NCBI GenBank assembly: GCA_938083405.1 | Contig: CALKCV010000166.1 | Span: 1 to 7,060 of the forward strand | DNA: 7,060 nt | Reading direction: 5' to 3' | From: an uncultured Microcoleaceae cyanobacterium | GTDB lineage: Bacteria > Cyanobacteriota > Cyanobacteriia > Cyanobacteriales > Microcoleaceae | Shown: positions 1-5,048 of the stretch, one piece after another | Layout of the letters: each line of letters starts with the position of its first letter | How positions within the stretch are numbered: the first letter of the stretch is position 1 | Notes under the pieces: model-generated | Databases searched by the model: none | What the model saw: the letters and a program-made list of their open reading frames with translations, nothing else | Told to the model about the DNA's origin: nothing | Made by a program: the position numbers and the translations under genes

Positions 1-31
1 TGTAGGTAGGCAGAAAGGAAACGGAACCCAA
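1..31. repeat. Fragment of a GTAGGT...GGAACCCAA dispersed repeat
   Basis: The stretch starts with TGTAGGTAG and ends with CGGAACCCAA at 22-31. The same two end motifs, about the same distance apart, recur at 1111-1142, so cysH is flanked by two copies. Sequences of the form GTAGGTTGGGTT...AACCCAAC are common dispersed palindromic repeats in cyanobacterial intergenic DNA; assignment to that group is from memory. The window edge may cut off more of this copy. Confidence 0.5.
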
Positions 32-33
32 AG

Positions 34-49
34 TCCCCGCTATCGGGGA
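34..49. other. Small GC-rich hairpin in the cysH leader
   Basis: TCCCCG at 34-39 and CGGGGA at 44-49 pair perfectly over 6 bp around the loop CTAT. No T-run follows, so this is not an intrinsic terminator in the + direction. It may belong to the repeat fragment before it or to the end of an upstream transcript. Its function is unknown. Confidence 0.35.
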
Positions 50-151
50 GCTATAGCCCTATTAACGCGATAGACCCCAGGAGAGATTCCCCCTAGAAGA
101 AACACAACAATAAGAAGGATTGCGATAGCGTATTATCAATCGTAACCACCA

Positions 152-169
152 ATATTGAAAGTCCAATAT
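152..169. promoter_or_regulatory. Inverted repeat just upstream of cysH
   Basis: ATATTG at 152-157 and CAATAT at 164-169 form a perfect 6-bp inverted repeat with a 6-base spacer, ending 11 bases before the cysH ATG. The position would suit an operator or a leader hairpin covering the ribosome binding site. The arms are AT-rich and short, so chance is a real alternative. An AGGGA at 170-174, six bases before the ATG, is a plausible weak Shine-Dalgarno. Confidence 0.3.
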
Positions 170-180
170 AGGGATTAAAT

Positions 181-1032
181 ATGACGCAAAATCTAATCGA
201 GATTAACCAAAACGGGCAAACAATTGCTCTGCCCGAGGAAATTTATAATAGGTTGCTAGCTACTGAAATAGACCGCCGGTCTGGTCAAGCCAACAAACCA
301 GAAGTGGATTTAGAAGCAGCCAACGAAAATTTAGGCAATGCCGAGGCGATCGCCTTAATCGAATGGGCAGCGGAAACTTTCGGTTCGGGCCTAGTAATGA
401 CAAGCAGTTTCGGCATTCATTCCGCCGTCATGCTGCATTTAGCCACCAGAGTCGTCCCCGATATCCCCGTTATCTGGATCGATACCGGTTATCTGCCGGC
501 CGAGACCTATAAATTTGCCGAAGAATTAACCGAAAAACTCAATCTTAATTTAAAAATTTATCAGTCCCCGATGAGTCCAGCCCGAATGGAAGCCCTCTAC
601 GGCAGACTTTGGGAAGAAAATAGCCTTGAGGCCCTCAACCGTTACGACCAGATCCGCAAGGTAGAACCCATGCAAAGGGCCCTTAAGGATTTAGGGGCGA
701 CCGGTTGGTTAGCGGGACTTCGTAAAGATCAGACGGACCACCGCAAAAGCTTGCAACGGATCGGCAAACAAGGGGATATTTACAAAGTCTTGCCGATCTT
801 CGAGTGGAACTCGCGGGACGTTTACTATTACCTGACAGAGAACGAGTTACCCTACCACCCATATTTCGATTTGGGATATACCACCGTTGGCGACTGGCAT
901 TCGAGTCGCCCCGTCACTGCCGAGGACGAGAGCGATCGCGACACCCGTTTCCAAGGCCTCAAGCAGGAATGCGGTTTGCACTTGCCCCAGACTGTCGGAG
1001 AAGCTCAAAGTCTTGATTCTAGTTATTTGTAA
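181..1032 (+). CDS. cysH: Phosphoadenylyl-sulfate (PAPS) reductase, thioredoxin-dependent
   Basis: This cytoplasmic enzyme of assimilatory sulfate reduction converts PAPS to sulfite and PAP, with electrons from thioredoxin. The 283-residue product carries the PAPS-reductase landmarks in order: SSFGIHSAVMLHL (residues 75-87, the PP-loop-like nucleotide-binding segment), DTGYLPAETY (101-110), LRKDQTDHR (180-188), IFEWNSRDVYYYL (207-219 region), a GYTTVGDWHSS segment (232-242) and the C-terminal ECGLH with catalytic Cys264. Cys264 is the only cysteine in the protein. The paired cysteines that hold the 4Fe-4S cluster of APS reductases are absent, which argues for PAPS rather than APS as substrate. 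The start at 181 is the only ATG before the conserved core, leaving an N-terminal lead of about 50 residues. A short tail of about 16 residues follows ECGLH, which often lies near the C-terminus in this family. The coding DNA of the last nine residues and the stop is duplicated at 1212. No other sulfur-assimilation gene adjoins it. Confidence 0.95.
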   Translation: MTQNLIEINQNGQTIALPEEIYNRLLATEIDRRSGQANKPEVDLEAANENLGNAEAIALIEWAAETFGSGLVMTSSFGIHSAVMLHLATRVVPDIPVIWIDTGYLPAETYKFAEELTEKLNLNLKIYQSPMSPARMEALYGRLWEENSLEALNRYDQIRKVEPMQRALKDLGATGWLAGLRKDQTDHRKSLQRIGKQGDIYKVLPIFEWNSRDVYYYLTENELPYHPYFDLGYTTVGDWHSSRPVTAEDESDRDTRFQGLKQECGLHLPQTVGEAQSLDSSYL

Positions 1033-1066
1033 TGGTTCCACTGGAACTCGCGAAACCCGGTTTTTT
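1003..1066. repeat. Direct repeat, copy 1: cysH 3' end plus downstream DNA
   Basis: These 64 bases are identical to 1212-1275, at an offset of 209 bp. Copy 1 covers the last nine sense codons of cysH (residues AQSLDSSYL), its stop codon and 34 bases beyond. The non-coding part holds a small hairpin, GTTCC-ACT-GGAAC at 1035-1047, and GAAACCCGG followed by seven T. In this copy the opposite arm of the AAACCCGG element is missing, so it is at best a weak terminator. Confidence 0.9.
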
Positions 1067-1110
1067 TAACAATACCAACGCCCTCAAGAAAAAATACCAT
1101 TCGTAGCATT

Positions 1111-1180
1111 TGTAGGTAGCGCGCACGCGGAGCGGAACCCAACAAAATCGTTGTTTTTTGGTACGAAGATGTTGGGTTTC
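1111..1180. repeat. Palindromic GTAGGT/AACCCAAC intergenic repeat
   Basis: TGTAGGTAG (1111-1119) is followed by CGGAACCCAA (1133-1142), matching the ends of the fragment at 1-31. GGAACCCAAC at 1134-1143 can pair with GTTGGGTTTC at 1171-1180 over 10 bp with one G-T pair, around a 27-base AT-rich loop. This fits a small non-coding dispersed element. No transposase gene or target duplication is visible. It lies between the two copies of the cysH tail. Confidence 0.6.
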
Positions 1181-1211
1181 ACGAAGGTCCGCACAACCGT
1201 TCGAGAAATTG

Positions 1212-1275
1212 GCTCAAAGTCTTGATTCTAGTTATTTGTAATGGTTCCACTGGAACTCGCGAAACCCGGTTTTTT
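1212..1275. repeat. Direct repeat, copy 2: detached duplicate of the cysH 3' end
   Basis: This is an exact copy of 1003-1066, including a detached set of codons for AQSLDSSYL and a stop. The DNA just upstream (1191-1211) shows no resemblance to the cysH codons that precede copy 1, so only the tail was copied. Unlike copy 1, it runs straight into the opposite arm of the AAACCCGG palindrome, so this copy retains a complete hairpin and may represent the original junction. Confidence 0.9.
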
Positions 1276-1292
1276 AAAAAAAACCGGGTTTC
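1261..1292. terminator. Perfect 15-bp palindrome, possible two-way terminator
   Basis: The arm at 1261-1275 (GAAACCCGG plus six T) and the arm at 1278-1292 (six A plus CCGGGTTTC) pair perfectly with only two bases between. It sits between convergent cysH and fghA, which suits bidirectional termination. However, the T-run lies inside the stem rather than after it, so it is not a textbook rho-independent terminator. It belongs to the AAACCCGGTTTCT element family seen at five other places in the window. Confidence 0.5.
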
Positions 1293-1304
1293 TGGAGCCC
1301 GAAC

Positions 1305-1341
1305 CAATTATTAATTATTAATTATTAATTATTAATTACTT
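1305..1341. repeat. Heptamer tandem array (AATTATT)n, left copy
   Basis: Four units of AATTATT (1306-1333) are followed by AATTAC. The whole 37-base stretch from C1305 to T1341 is identical to 2401-2437. The last part supplies the fghA stop codon (1336-1338, read on the - strand), so the array overlaps the gene end. Seven-base tandem repeats of this type resemble the STRR sequences described in cyanobacteria. Confidence 0.85.
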
Positions 1342-2184
1342 CAAAGCCTCGGCATGATACCGAATATGGTCTTCCATGAAAGTAGCGATGAAATAATAAC
1401 TATGGTCGTATCCTTCTTGCATTCTAACAGTCAGATCGACTCCCAATTGTTCGCAAGCTGACTCAAAGAGTTCCGGCAATAATTGTTGTTGTTTTAAAAA
1501 CGGATCTGCCGTGCCAATATCGATTAGAAAAGGGCGAGTGCTACCCAAAGCTAACACCAATTCTGTCGCATCATAAGTCCGCCATATTTCTCGATCTTTT
1601 CCGAAATAATTACTAAAAGCTTTCTCCCCCCAAGGGCATCGCGTGGGGGCGCAAATTGGCGAAAAAGCTGAAATAGATTTATATTTACCCGGATTTTTCA
1701 AAGCACAAATTAATGCGCCGTGACCCCCCATAGAATGACCGAAAATGCTCTGCTTTTCCTGAATAATAGGAAAATATGCTGCCATTAAATTAGGCAACTC
1801 ATCGACAACATAACTGTACGTTTGGTAATATTTTTTCCATGGTTCCCGGGTAGCATTTACATAGAAACCCGCACCGCTTCCTAAATCCCAATCTTTATCT
1901 TCATCGGGAATGCCTGTATTGCGAGGACTGGTATCGGGGACGACTAACATTAAGCCATATTTAGCAGCAAATTGTAGAGCGCCTGCTTTGGTAATAAAGT
2001 TCTCTTCGCTACAGGTTAAACCAGAGAGGAAATAAAGTACGGGAACGGCGGAAGATTTTGCTTGTGGAGGTTGATAAACGGCAAAGCGCATTTCGCTATT
2101 ACAGCTAGCAGAATCGTGGCTATAAAAACTTACTTTACCGCCGAAGCTTGAATGTTCTTTAATAAGTTTTGGTGGTTCGTACAT
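1336..2184 (-). CDS. fghA: S-formylglutathione hydrolase
   Basis: This cytoplasmic serine esterase hydrolyses S-formylglutathione to formate and glutathione, the second step of glutathione-dependent formaldehyde detoxification. The 282-residue product has the usual family length. It shows the alpha/beta-hydrolase nucleophile motif GHSMGGHGAL (149-158, Ser151), the acid in GTADPFL (Asp227) and the catalytic histidine in GYDHSYYF (His261). Family-typical segments LSGLTCSEENF (53-63), GFYVNATREPW (106-116) and YSYVVDELP (123-131) are also present. The start is the ATG at 2184-2182; no good Shine-Dalgarno precedes it, only a heptamer repeat. In many bacteria the partner gene adhC (glutathione-dependent formaldehyde dehydrogenase) is adjacent. 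Here it is not, so the gene stands alone. It is bracketed by identical heptamer arrays at 1305-1341 and 2401-2437, which could allow loss or movement by recombination. The reading frame is intact. Confidence 0.93.
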   Translation of the reverse strand: MYEPPKLIKEHSSFGGKVSFYSHDSASCNSEMRFAVYQPPQAKSSAVPVLYFLSGLTCSEENFITKAGALQFAAKYGLMLVVPDTSPRNTGIPDEDKDWDLGSGAGFYVNATREPWKKYYQTYSYVVDELPNLMAAYFPIIQEKQSIFGHSMGGHGALICALKNPGKYKSISAFSPICAPTRCPWGEKAFSNYFGKDREIWRTYDATELVLALGSTRPFLIDIGTADPFLKQQQLLPELFESACEQLGVDLTVRMQEGYDHSYYFIATFMEDHIRYHAEALK

Positions 2185-2196
2185 AGTTGGAACGTC

Positions 2197-2221
2197 GTTA
2201 GTCGTTAGTTGTTAGTTGTTA
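2197..2221. repeat. Heptamer tandem array (GTTAGTT)n upstream of fghA
   Basis: The units are GTTAGTC, GTTAGTT, GTTAGTT and a partial GTTA. Read on the fghA strand this is an AACTAAC array ending about 12 bases before the start codon, so it lies in the likely 5' leader. It is a second, unrelated heptanucleotide repeat beside the same gene, again STRR-like. Confidence 0.75.
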
Positions 2222-2400
2222 AAATTAGTAATGGGGCTGACAGCTTTCAGGGATGGAGCTAGAGAACAAGTCAAGAAACCGGGTGTATGTGCAGTAGCTA
2301 ACTAAATAAGTAATCGTGCAAAAGAATTTTCGTTCAAAAATTCCCCAGCGGATGGCGCAATTATTAACGATCGACAGCCACTAGAACGACGAAGGTCCGA

Positions 2401-2437
2401 CAATTATTAATTATTAATTATTAATTATTAATTACTT
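2401..2437. repeat. Heptamer tandem array (AATTATT)n, right copy
   Basis: The sequence is identical over 37 bases to 1305-1341, with the same unit number and the same terminal AATTACTT. The two copies are direct repeats 1,096 bp apart, enclosing fghA and its upstream DNA. Confidence 0.85.
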
Positions 2438-2454
2438 ATCGGCGTTTTTCCCAT

Positions 2455-2471
2455 CAGAAACCCGGTTTCTG
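2455..2471. repeat. AAACCCGGTTTCT-type palindrome
   Basis: CAGAAACC and GGTTTCTG pair over 8 bp around a single central C. No T-run follows. Related elements lie at 1053-1067, 1261-1292, 2274-2284, 3304-3334 and 4870-4902, all outside genes. This copy shows the compact form of the family without terminator function. Confidence 0.7.
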
Positions 2472-2594
2472 AAATACAATTTGCGACTCTCTAGCTCTTA
2501 CGCAAAAATACGGTAACAGAAAGTTACAACCATCCCAGCGATCGCCTCCCCCAGAGATTTTATGACAAAATTGGCATTTTCCGTAACAGCCATT

Positions 2595-2636
2595 TGGTAA
2601 AGTGTAGTTAATCGGATATCCGCTCGTATTTTACCA
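2595..2636. promoter_or_regulatory. Nested inverted repeats upstream of the RNase III-like gene
   Basis: TGGTAAA (2595-2601) and TTTACCA (2630-2636) form a 7-bp inverted repeat. Between them lies the perfect 10-bp palindrome CGGATATCCG (2613-2622), almost at the same centre. The structure ends 16 bases before the ATG at 2653 and could be an operator or a leader hairpin. No known regulator site is recognised. Confidence 0.35.
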
Positions 2637-2652
2637 TATTTGACATAAAAAA

Positions 2653-3276
2653 ATGAAAAAAGCCAAGATTGAAGCCGTAAAAAAAGCGATCGCTCTCCCG
2701 AACTTTAAGCATGGTTTCCTGTTGAAAATTGCCCTCACCCATCCAGATTACATTTACCAACAAATTAATTTAGACAGACTGGAAAAAGAACGACTTTTCC
2801 TAGAATATCAAGGGTTAGTCGATTTAGGTTCTGCCGCGCTGGCTAGAATTGTCAGTAATTATTTATCATCTCGTTTTAGGAAACTAGGCGATGCTACTCT
2901 GACAATAATTAAAAGCGACTTAGTTAGTAGAGAAATGCTGGCTAAATTTGCTAGAGAATTAAAGTTAAACAAATTTGCAATGCTGCCAGAGAGCTATAAC
3001 TGGAAACACAAAAACGAGCAACAGAAAATCCTAGCTGGAATCTTCGAGGCAGTATTGGGGGCAATCTATTTAGAGTTTAATCGGGATTTAGCAAGAATGG
3101 AGAAATGGTTGGGCGATCGCTTTCTCGAAAGGGCAGTTAATAATTTGTTGGCCGATGTCTTTACGGCAGAATTAGAAGAAACAGAAGCCGATTTTCAACT
3201 GCTAAGTTGGGTCGAATCTTTAGGCATTCCCTACCTTAGATGTTCCGATCGCGATTGTCCTTTAGCAGGATATTGA
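2653..3276 (+). CDS. Degenerate RNase III-like protein, dsRNA-binding domain truncated
   Basis: The fold signature of RNase III is clear: LLKIALTHPDY (23-33), IKSDLVSREMLAKFARELKL (86-105) and ILAGIFEAVLGAIYLEF (126-142). The catalytic residues are mostly gone. Aligning YQGLVDLGSAAL (52-63) with the consensus NERLEFLGDAVL places Gln53, Val56 and Ser60 where the family has Glu, Glu and Asp. In the second motif Gly129 replaces the metal-binding Asp, while Glu132 is kept. RNase III activity is therefore unlikely. After the endonuclease domain, DFQLLSWVESLGIPYLR (180-196) resembles the first helix of a dsRNA-binding domain, but the protein ends at residue 207. The stop codon lies in the first bases of a repeated terminator cassette (3272-3334), suggesting truncation. 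The frame is open with no internal stops, so a structural or RNA-binding role remains possible, as does an early pseudogene. No Shine-Dalgarno precedes the ATG. Cyanobacteria often carry several RNase III paralogues. Confidence 0.75.
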   Translation: MKKAKIEAVKKAIALPNFKHGFLLKIALTHPDYIYQQINLDRLEKERLFLEYQGLVDLGSAALARIVSNYLSSRFRKLGDATLTIIKSDLVSREMLAKFARELKLNKFAMLPESYNWKHKNEQQKILAGIFEAVLGAIYLEFNRDLARMEKWLGDRFLERAVNNLLADVFTAELEETEADFQLLSWVESLGIPYLRCSDRDCPLAGY

Positions 3277-3334
3277 AAATAGATTTTTGTTTTTCTATTA
3301 GCCACCCGGTTTCTATAGGAAGCCGGGTTTTTTT
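3272..3334 (+). repeat. Terminator cassette, copy A
   Basis: By hand alignment without gaps, 54 of 63 bases match 4839-4901. The first 17 bases (ATTGAAAATAGATTTTT) are exact, as are TATTAGC and ACCCGGTTTCT further on. In this copy the TGA at 3274-3276 inside the cassette is the stop codon of the preceding gene. Confidence 0.8.
3304..3334 (+). terminator. Intrinsic terminator of the RNase III-like gene
   Basis: ACCCGGTTTC (3304-3313) pairs with GAAGCCGGGT (3319-3328) over 10 bp with one G-T pair, around the loop TATAG. Seven T run from 3328 to 3334. It forms the end of a 63-bp cassette that recurs after the DUF481 gene. Confidence 0.85.
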
Positions 3335-3516
3335 ATGGATAATGAAGGGCAGCGATAGCAGCGAGGCCCCAGCAGGCAAAATGTCTGGAGAGAAAAATAA
3401 TTATTTAGTTAAAAGTACGACTTTAGGGTTAAACTTGTGCCTAATCTGCTGTAACGGGCCGATCGAGAGGATAAGCATCCCCAGCATATTGCTCTATGGC
3501 CTCTGTAGCAATTAAC

Positions 3517-3523
3517 AGAAGGA
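3517..3523 (+). promoter_or_regulatory. Ribosome binding site deciding the DUF481 gene start
   Basis: AGAAGGA lies eight bases before the ATG at 3532 and is the clearest Shine-Dalgarno in the window. It falls inside the longer open frame beginning at 3496, and so favours the downstream start. Confidence 0.65.
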
Positions 3524-3531
3524 CGATTATT

Positions 3532-4839
3532 ATGAACGCAAAAATTTGTAAAATAGGCAATTTAGCCCTTGGGGCGGTCTTAGCTAATGTCTATTTAAGC
3601 GAACCAGTTGTTGCCCAAGTTTTAGAAGAAGGTACCCTGCGATCGCCAACTACAAGCTCCCAACAACTAGAATCTAACAAAAACCCCGATTTTCCCATAG
3701 CTCAAAATAATGTCAATGGAGGTTTTGCTTCTCCAACAGTATCCGTTTTATTAGAAGCTTTAGAGGTAGCAAATACTATAGAAGATGCGGCAATTAAGGC
3801 TGGCGTCTTGAGCGAAATAGCTGGCAAATATGCTGAAATAGGAGAATTAGCAATAGCCTCAGATATATTATTAGAAGCTATGGAAATAGCTAATAGCGTA
3901 GAAGATGCTGAAGCTAAAGCTACAATCTTAAATGCGATAGCGATGAATTATGCTGCTTTAGATGAATTATCCTTAGCTGAGGATCTTTTATCCTTAGCCT
4001 TAGAGGAAGTTTCTTCCTTGGAAGATTCGGAAAAAAAAGCTAGTTTGCTGACAAAAATAGCTCTTAATTACGCACAAATTGGAGACAATCGAACATCATC
4101 TGAGCTTTTATCCGAGAGTAAAGAAGTAGTAACAGCAGCACTAGCACCTCCAGTTTATTTCCCTTTAGAACCCACTCCTTGGCAAGGCAGTTTTAGCCTC
4201 GGCCTCAGCTTAACTTCCGATCGTAAAACCACCAGCGTTACTACTCTAATCGCTACATTAGAGCGTATCTGGCCGAGAAACGAGCTTTATACCGAATTTG
4301 GCTTTACTAATAATTTTGATAGCAGTCGCGAAAGCGACGATAGAACGAGATTTAGCGGCGATCTAACTGCAAATTACAAACACCATTTTTCCGAACGCTG
4401 GCAATATTTCTTTAACTCTTATGTTACGCGAGATGATAGTAATGATGTCGATTTTCGCTCTAGTCTGACTACTGGTATCGGGAGAAATCTCTGGCGACGA
4501 GGAAGCGATCGCTCTCTTGATATGCAGTTAGGTTTGGGTATTGGATTTGAGTCTTCCGAGAGGGATACCGAAGAAGTTGATTTTCCCTTAGTTCAGTACA
4601 AAATTCTTTACAAAGATATCTTTTTTAGCAGTCTAGAATTTCGTCAATCCTTGACCTTGGAGTTACCCCTAAATAATACAGAGGACTACTTCATGCAGTC
4701 GGCAACCACTATCTCAGTTCCCCTTTCTCAAAGGTGGGCTTTAGATAATTCCTTGATTTTTGAATATTTTGCGATTCCCATTGGCGATAATCCGAATTTG
4801 GAAATGGAATTGCGCACCGGACTCAAGTACAGCTTTTAA
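3532..4839 (+). CDS. Outer-membrane DUF481-type beta-barrel protein with N-terminal TPR-like repeats
   Basis: I chose the ATG at 3532 because AGAAGGA (3517-3523) lies eight bases before it and it gives a clean signal peptide; the in-frame ATG at 3496 would add 12 unhelpful residues. The product has 435 residues. Residues 1-29 form a signal peptide with likely cleavage near PVVAQ. Residues 73-192 are three tandem helical repeats of exactly 40 residues (starting at 73, 113 and 153), each with an LLxxALE-like first helix and an IAxxYAxxG-like second helix. They resemble TPR units but are longer than 34 residues. After a proline-rich linker (205-217), residues 218-435 show alternating beta-strands with WQGSFSLGLSLTS, fitting the DUF481 (YdiY-like) barrel family, and end in the outer-membrane C-terminal phenylalanine (YSF). 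The barrel should sit in the outer membrane with the repeats in the periplasm. Substrate or partner is unknown. The family assignment of the barrel is from pattern only. Confidence 0.8.
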   Translation: MNAKICKIGNLALGAVLANVYLSEPVVAQVLEEGTLRSPTTSSQQLESNKNPDFPIAQNNVNGGFASPTVSVLLEALEVANTIEDAAIKAGVLSEIAGKYAEIGELAIASDILLEAMEIANSVEDAEAKATILNAIAMNYAALDELSLAEDLLSLALEEVSSLEDSEKKASLLTKIALNYAQIGDNRTSSELLSESKEVVTAALAPPVYFPLEPTPWQGSFSLGLSLTSDRKTTSVTTLIATLERIWPRNELYTEFGFTNNFDSSRESDDRTRFSGDLTANYKHHFSERWQYFFNSYVTRDDSNDVDFRSSLTTGIGRNLWRRGSDRSLDMQLGLGIGFESSERDTEEVDFPLVQYKILYKDIFFSSLEFRQSLTLELPLNNTEDYFMQSATTISVPLSQRWALDNSLIFEYFAIPIGDNPNLEMELRTGLKYSF

Positions 4840-4902
4840 TTGAAAATAGATTTTTATTTTAGTATTAGCAACCCGGTTTCTGAGGGAAACTGGGTTTTTT
4901 TT
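4839..4902 (+). repeat. Terminator cassette, copy B
   Basis: This is the second copy of the 63-bp cassette found at 3272-3334, with 9 differences. Here it begins at the last base of the stop codon TAA (4837-4839), so the host gene's own stop is used. The two copies follow unrelated genes. Confidence 0.8.
4870..4902 (+). terminator. Intrinsic terminator of the DUF481 gene
   Basis: AACCCGGTTTC (4870-4880) pairs with GAAACTGGGTT (4886-4896) over 11 bp with one G-T pair, around the loop TGAGG. Eight T run from 4895 to 4902. It should isolate the DUF481 gene from the porin gene downstream, so the two are probably separate transcripts. Confidence 0.85.
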
Positions 4903-5048
4903 CATGGGGAGCGATCGCTATTTTTGGCCAGCTTAGATATCCCGAAAACGAAAATATTCGCCTTAGTGAAAAAGACCCTCTTTAAAAATAAACTGGTCCC
5001 CAATCTGCTAAGTTAGTAAGCACTTTAGTATCCAACTCAATTAAGCTG

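Larger units (their letters stand above)
1033..1335. other. Convergent cysH/fghA intergenic region, built of repeats
   Basis: This 303-bp stretch has no credible gene. In order it holds the non-coding part of the cysH tail duplication (copy 1), about 45 bases without visible structure, a GTAGGT...GGAACCCAAC palindromic element (1111-1180), an ACGAAGGTCCG motif at 1181-1191 that recurs at 2389-2399, the second tail copy (1212-1275), a 32-base palindrome (1261-1292) and the start of a heptamer array (from 1305). As both neighbouring genes read into it, transcription from each side must end here or run antisense. Confidence 0.7.
2185..2652. other. Divergent fghA/RNase III-like intergenic region
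   Basis: This 468-bp stretch must contain the promoters of both divergent genes, but I could not place a convincing -10/-35 pair. It holds a GTTAGTT heptamer array (2197-2221), an AGAAACCGGGT half-element (2274-2284), ACGAAGGTCCG (2389-2399), the right AATTATT array (2401-2437), a 17-base palindrome (2455-2471), a GTAAC-N5-GTTAC inverted repeat (2513-2527), a HIP1 site (2538-2545) and nested inverted repeats near the downstream gene (2595-2636). I see no open reading frame that looks like a gene and no RNA gene. Confidence 0.65.

Noticed and set aside
1067..1211. An insertion sequence or MITE with target duplication between the cysH tail copies
   Set aside because: The flanking 64-bp direct repeat is too long for a target site duplication and the inner segment has no terminal inverted repeats at its borders; a duplication event fits better.
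1305..2437. Heptamer arrays as a CRISPR
   Set aside because: The units are 7 bases with no spacers; they are simple tandem repeats.
2513..2527. GTAAC-N5-GTTAC as a possible NtcA site
   Set aside because: The spacing is GTA-N9-TAC, not the GTA-N8-TAC required, and no well-placed -10 box follows.
3240..3515. A 91-residue + strand open frame overlapping the RNase III-like gene end
   Set aside because: It runs through the terminator cassette, overlaps the end of a better gene and has no recognisable domain or ribosome binding site.
4903..5048. A Fur box upstream of the porin
   Set aside because: I looked for GATAATGATAATCATTATC-like sequence because of the iron-uptake annotation and saw only short AT-rich pieces such as CGAAAATATTCG.
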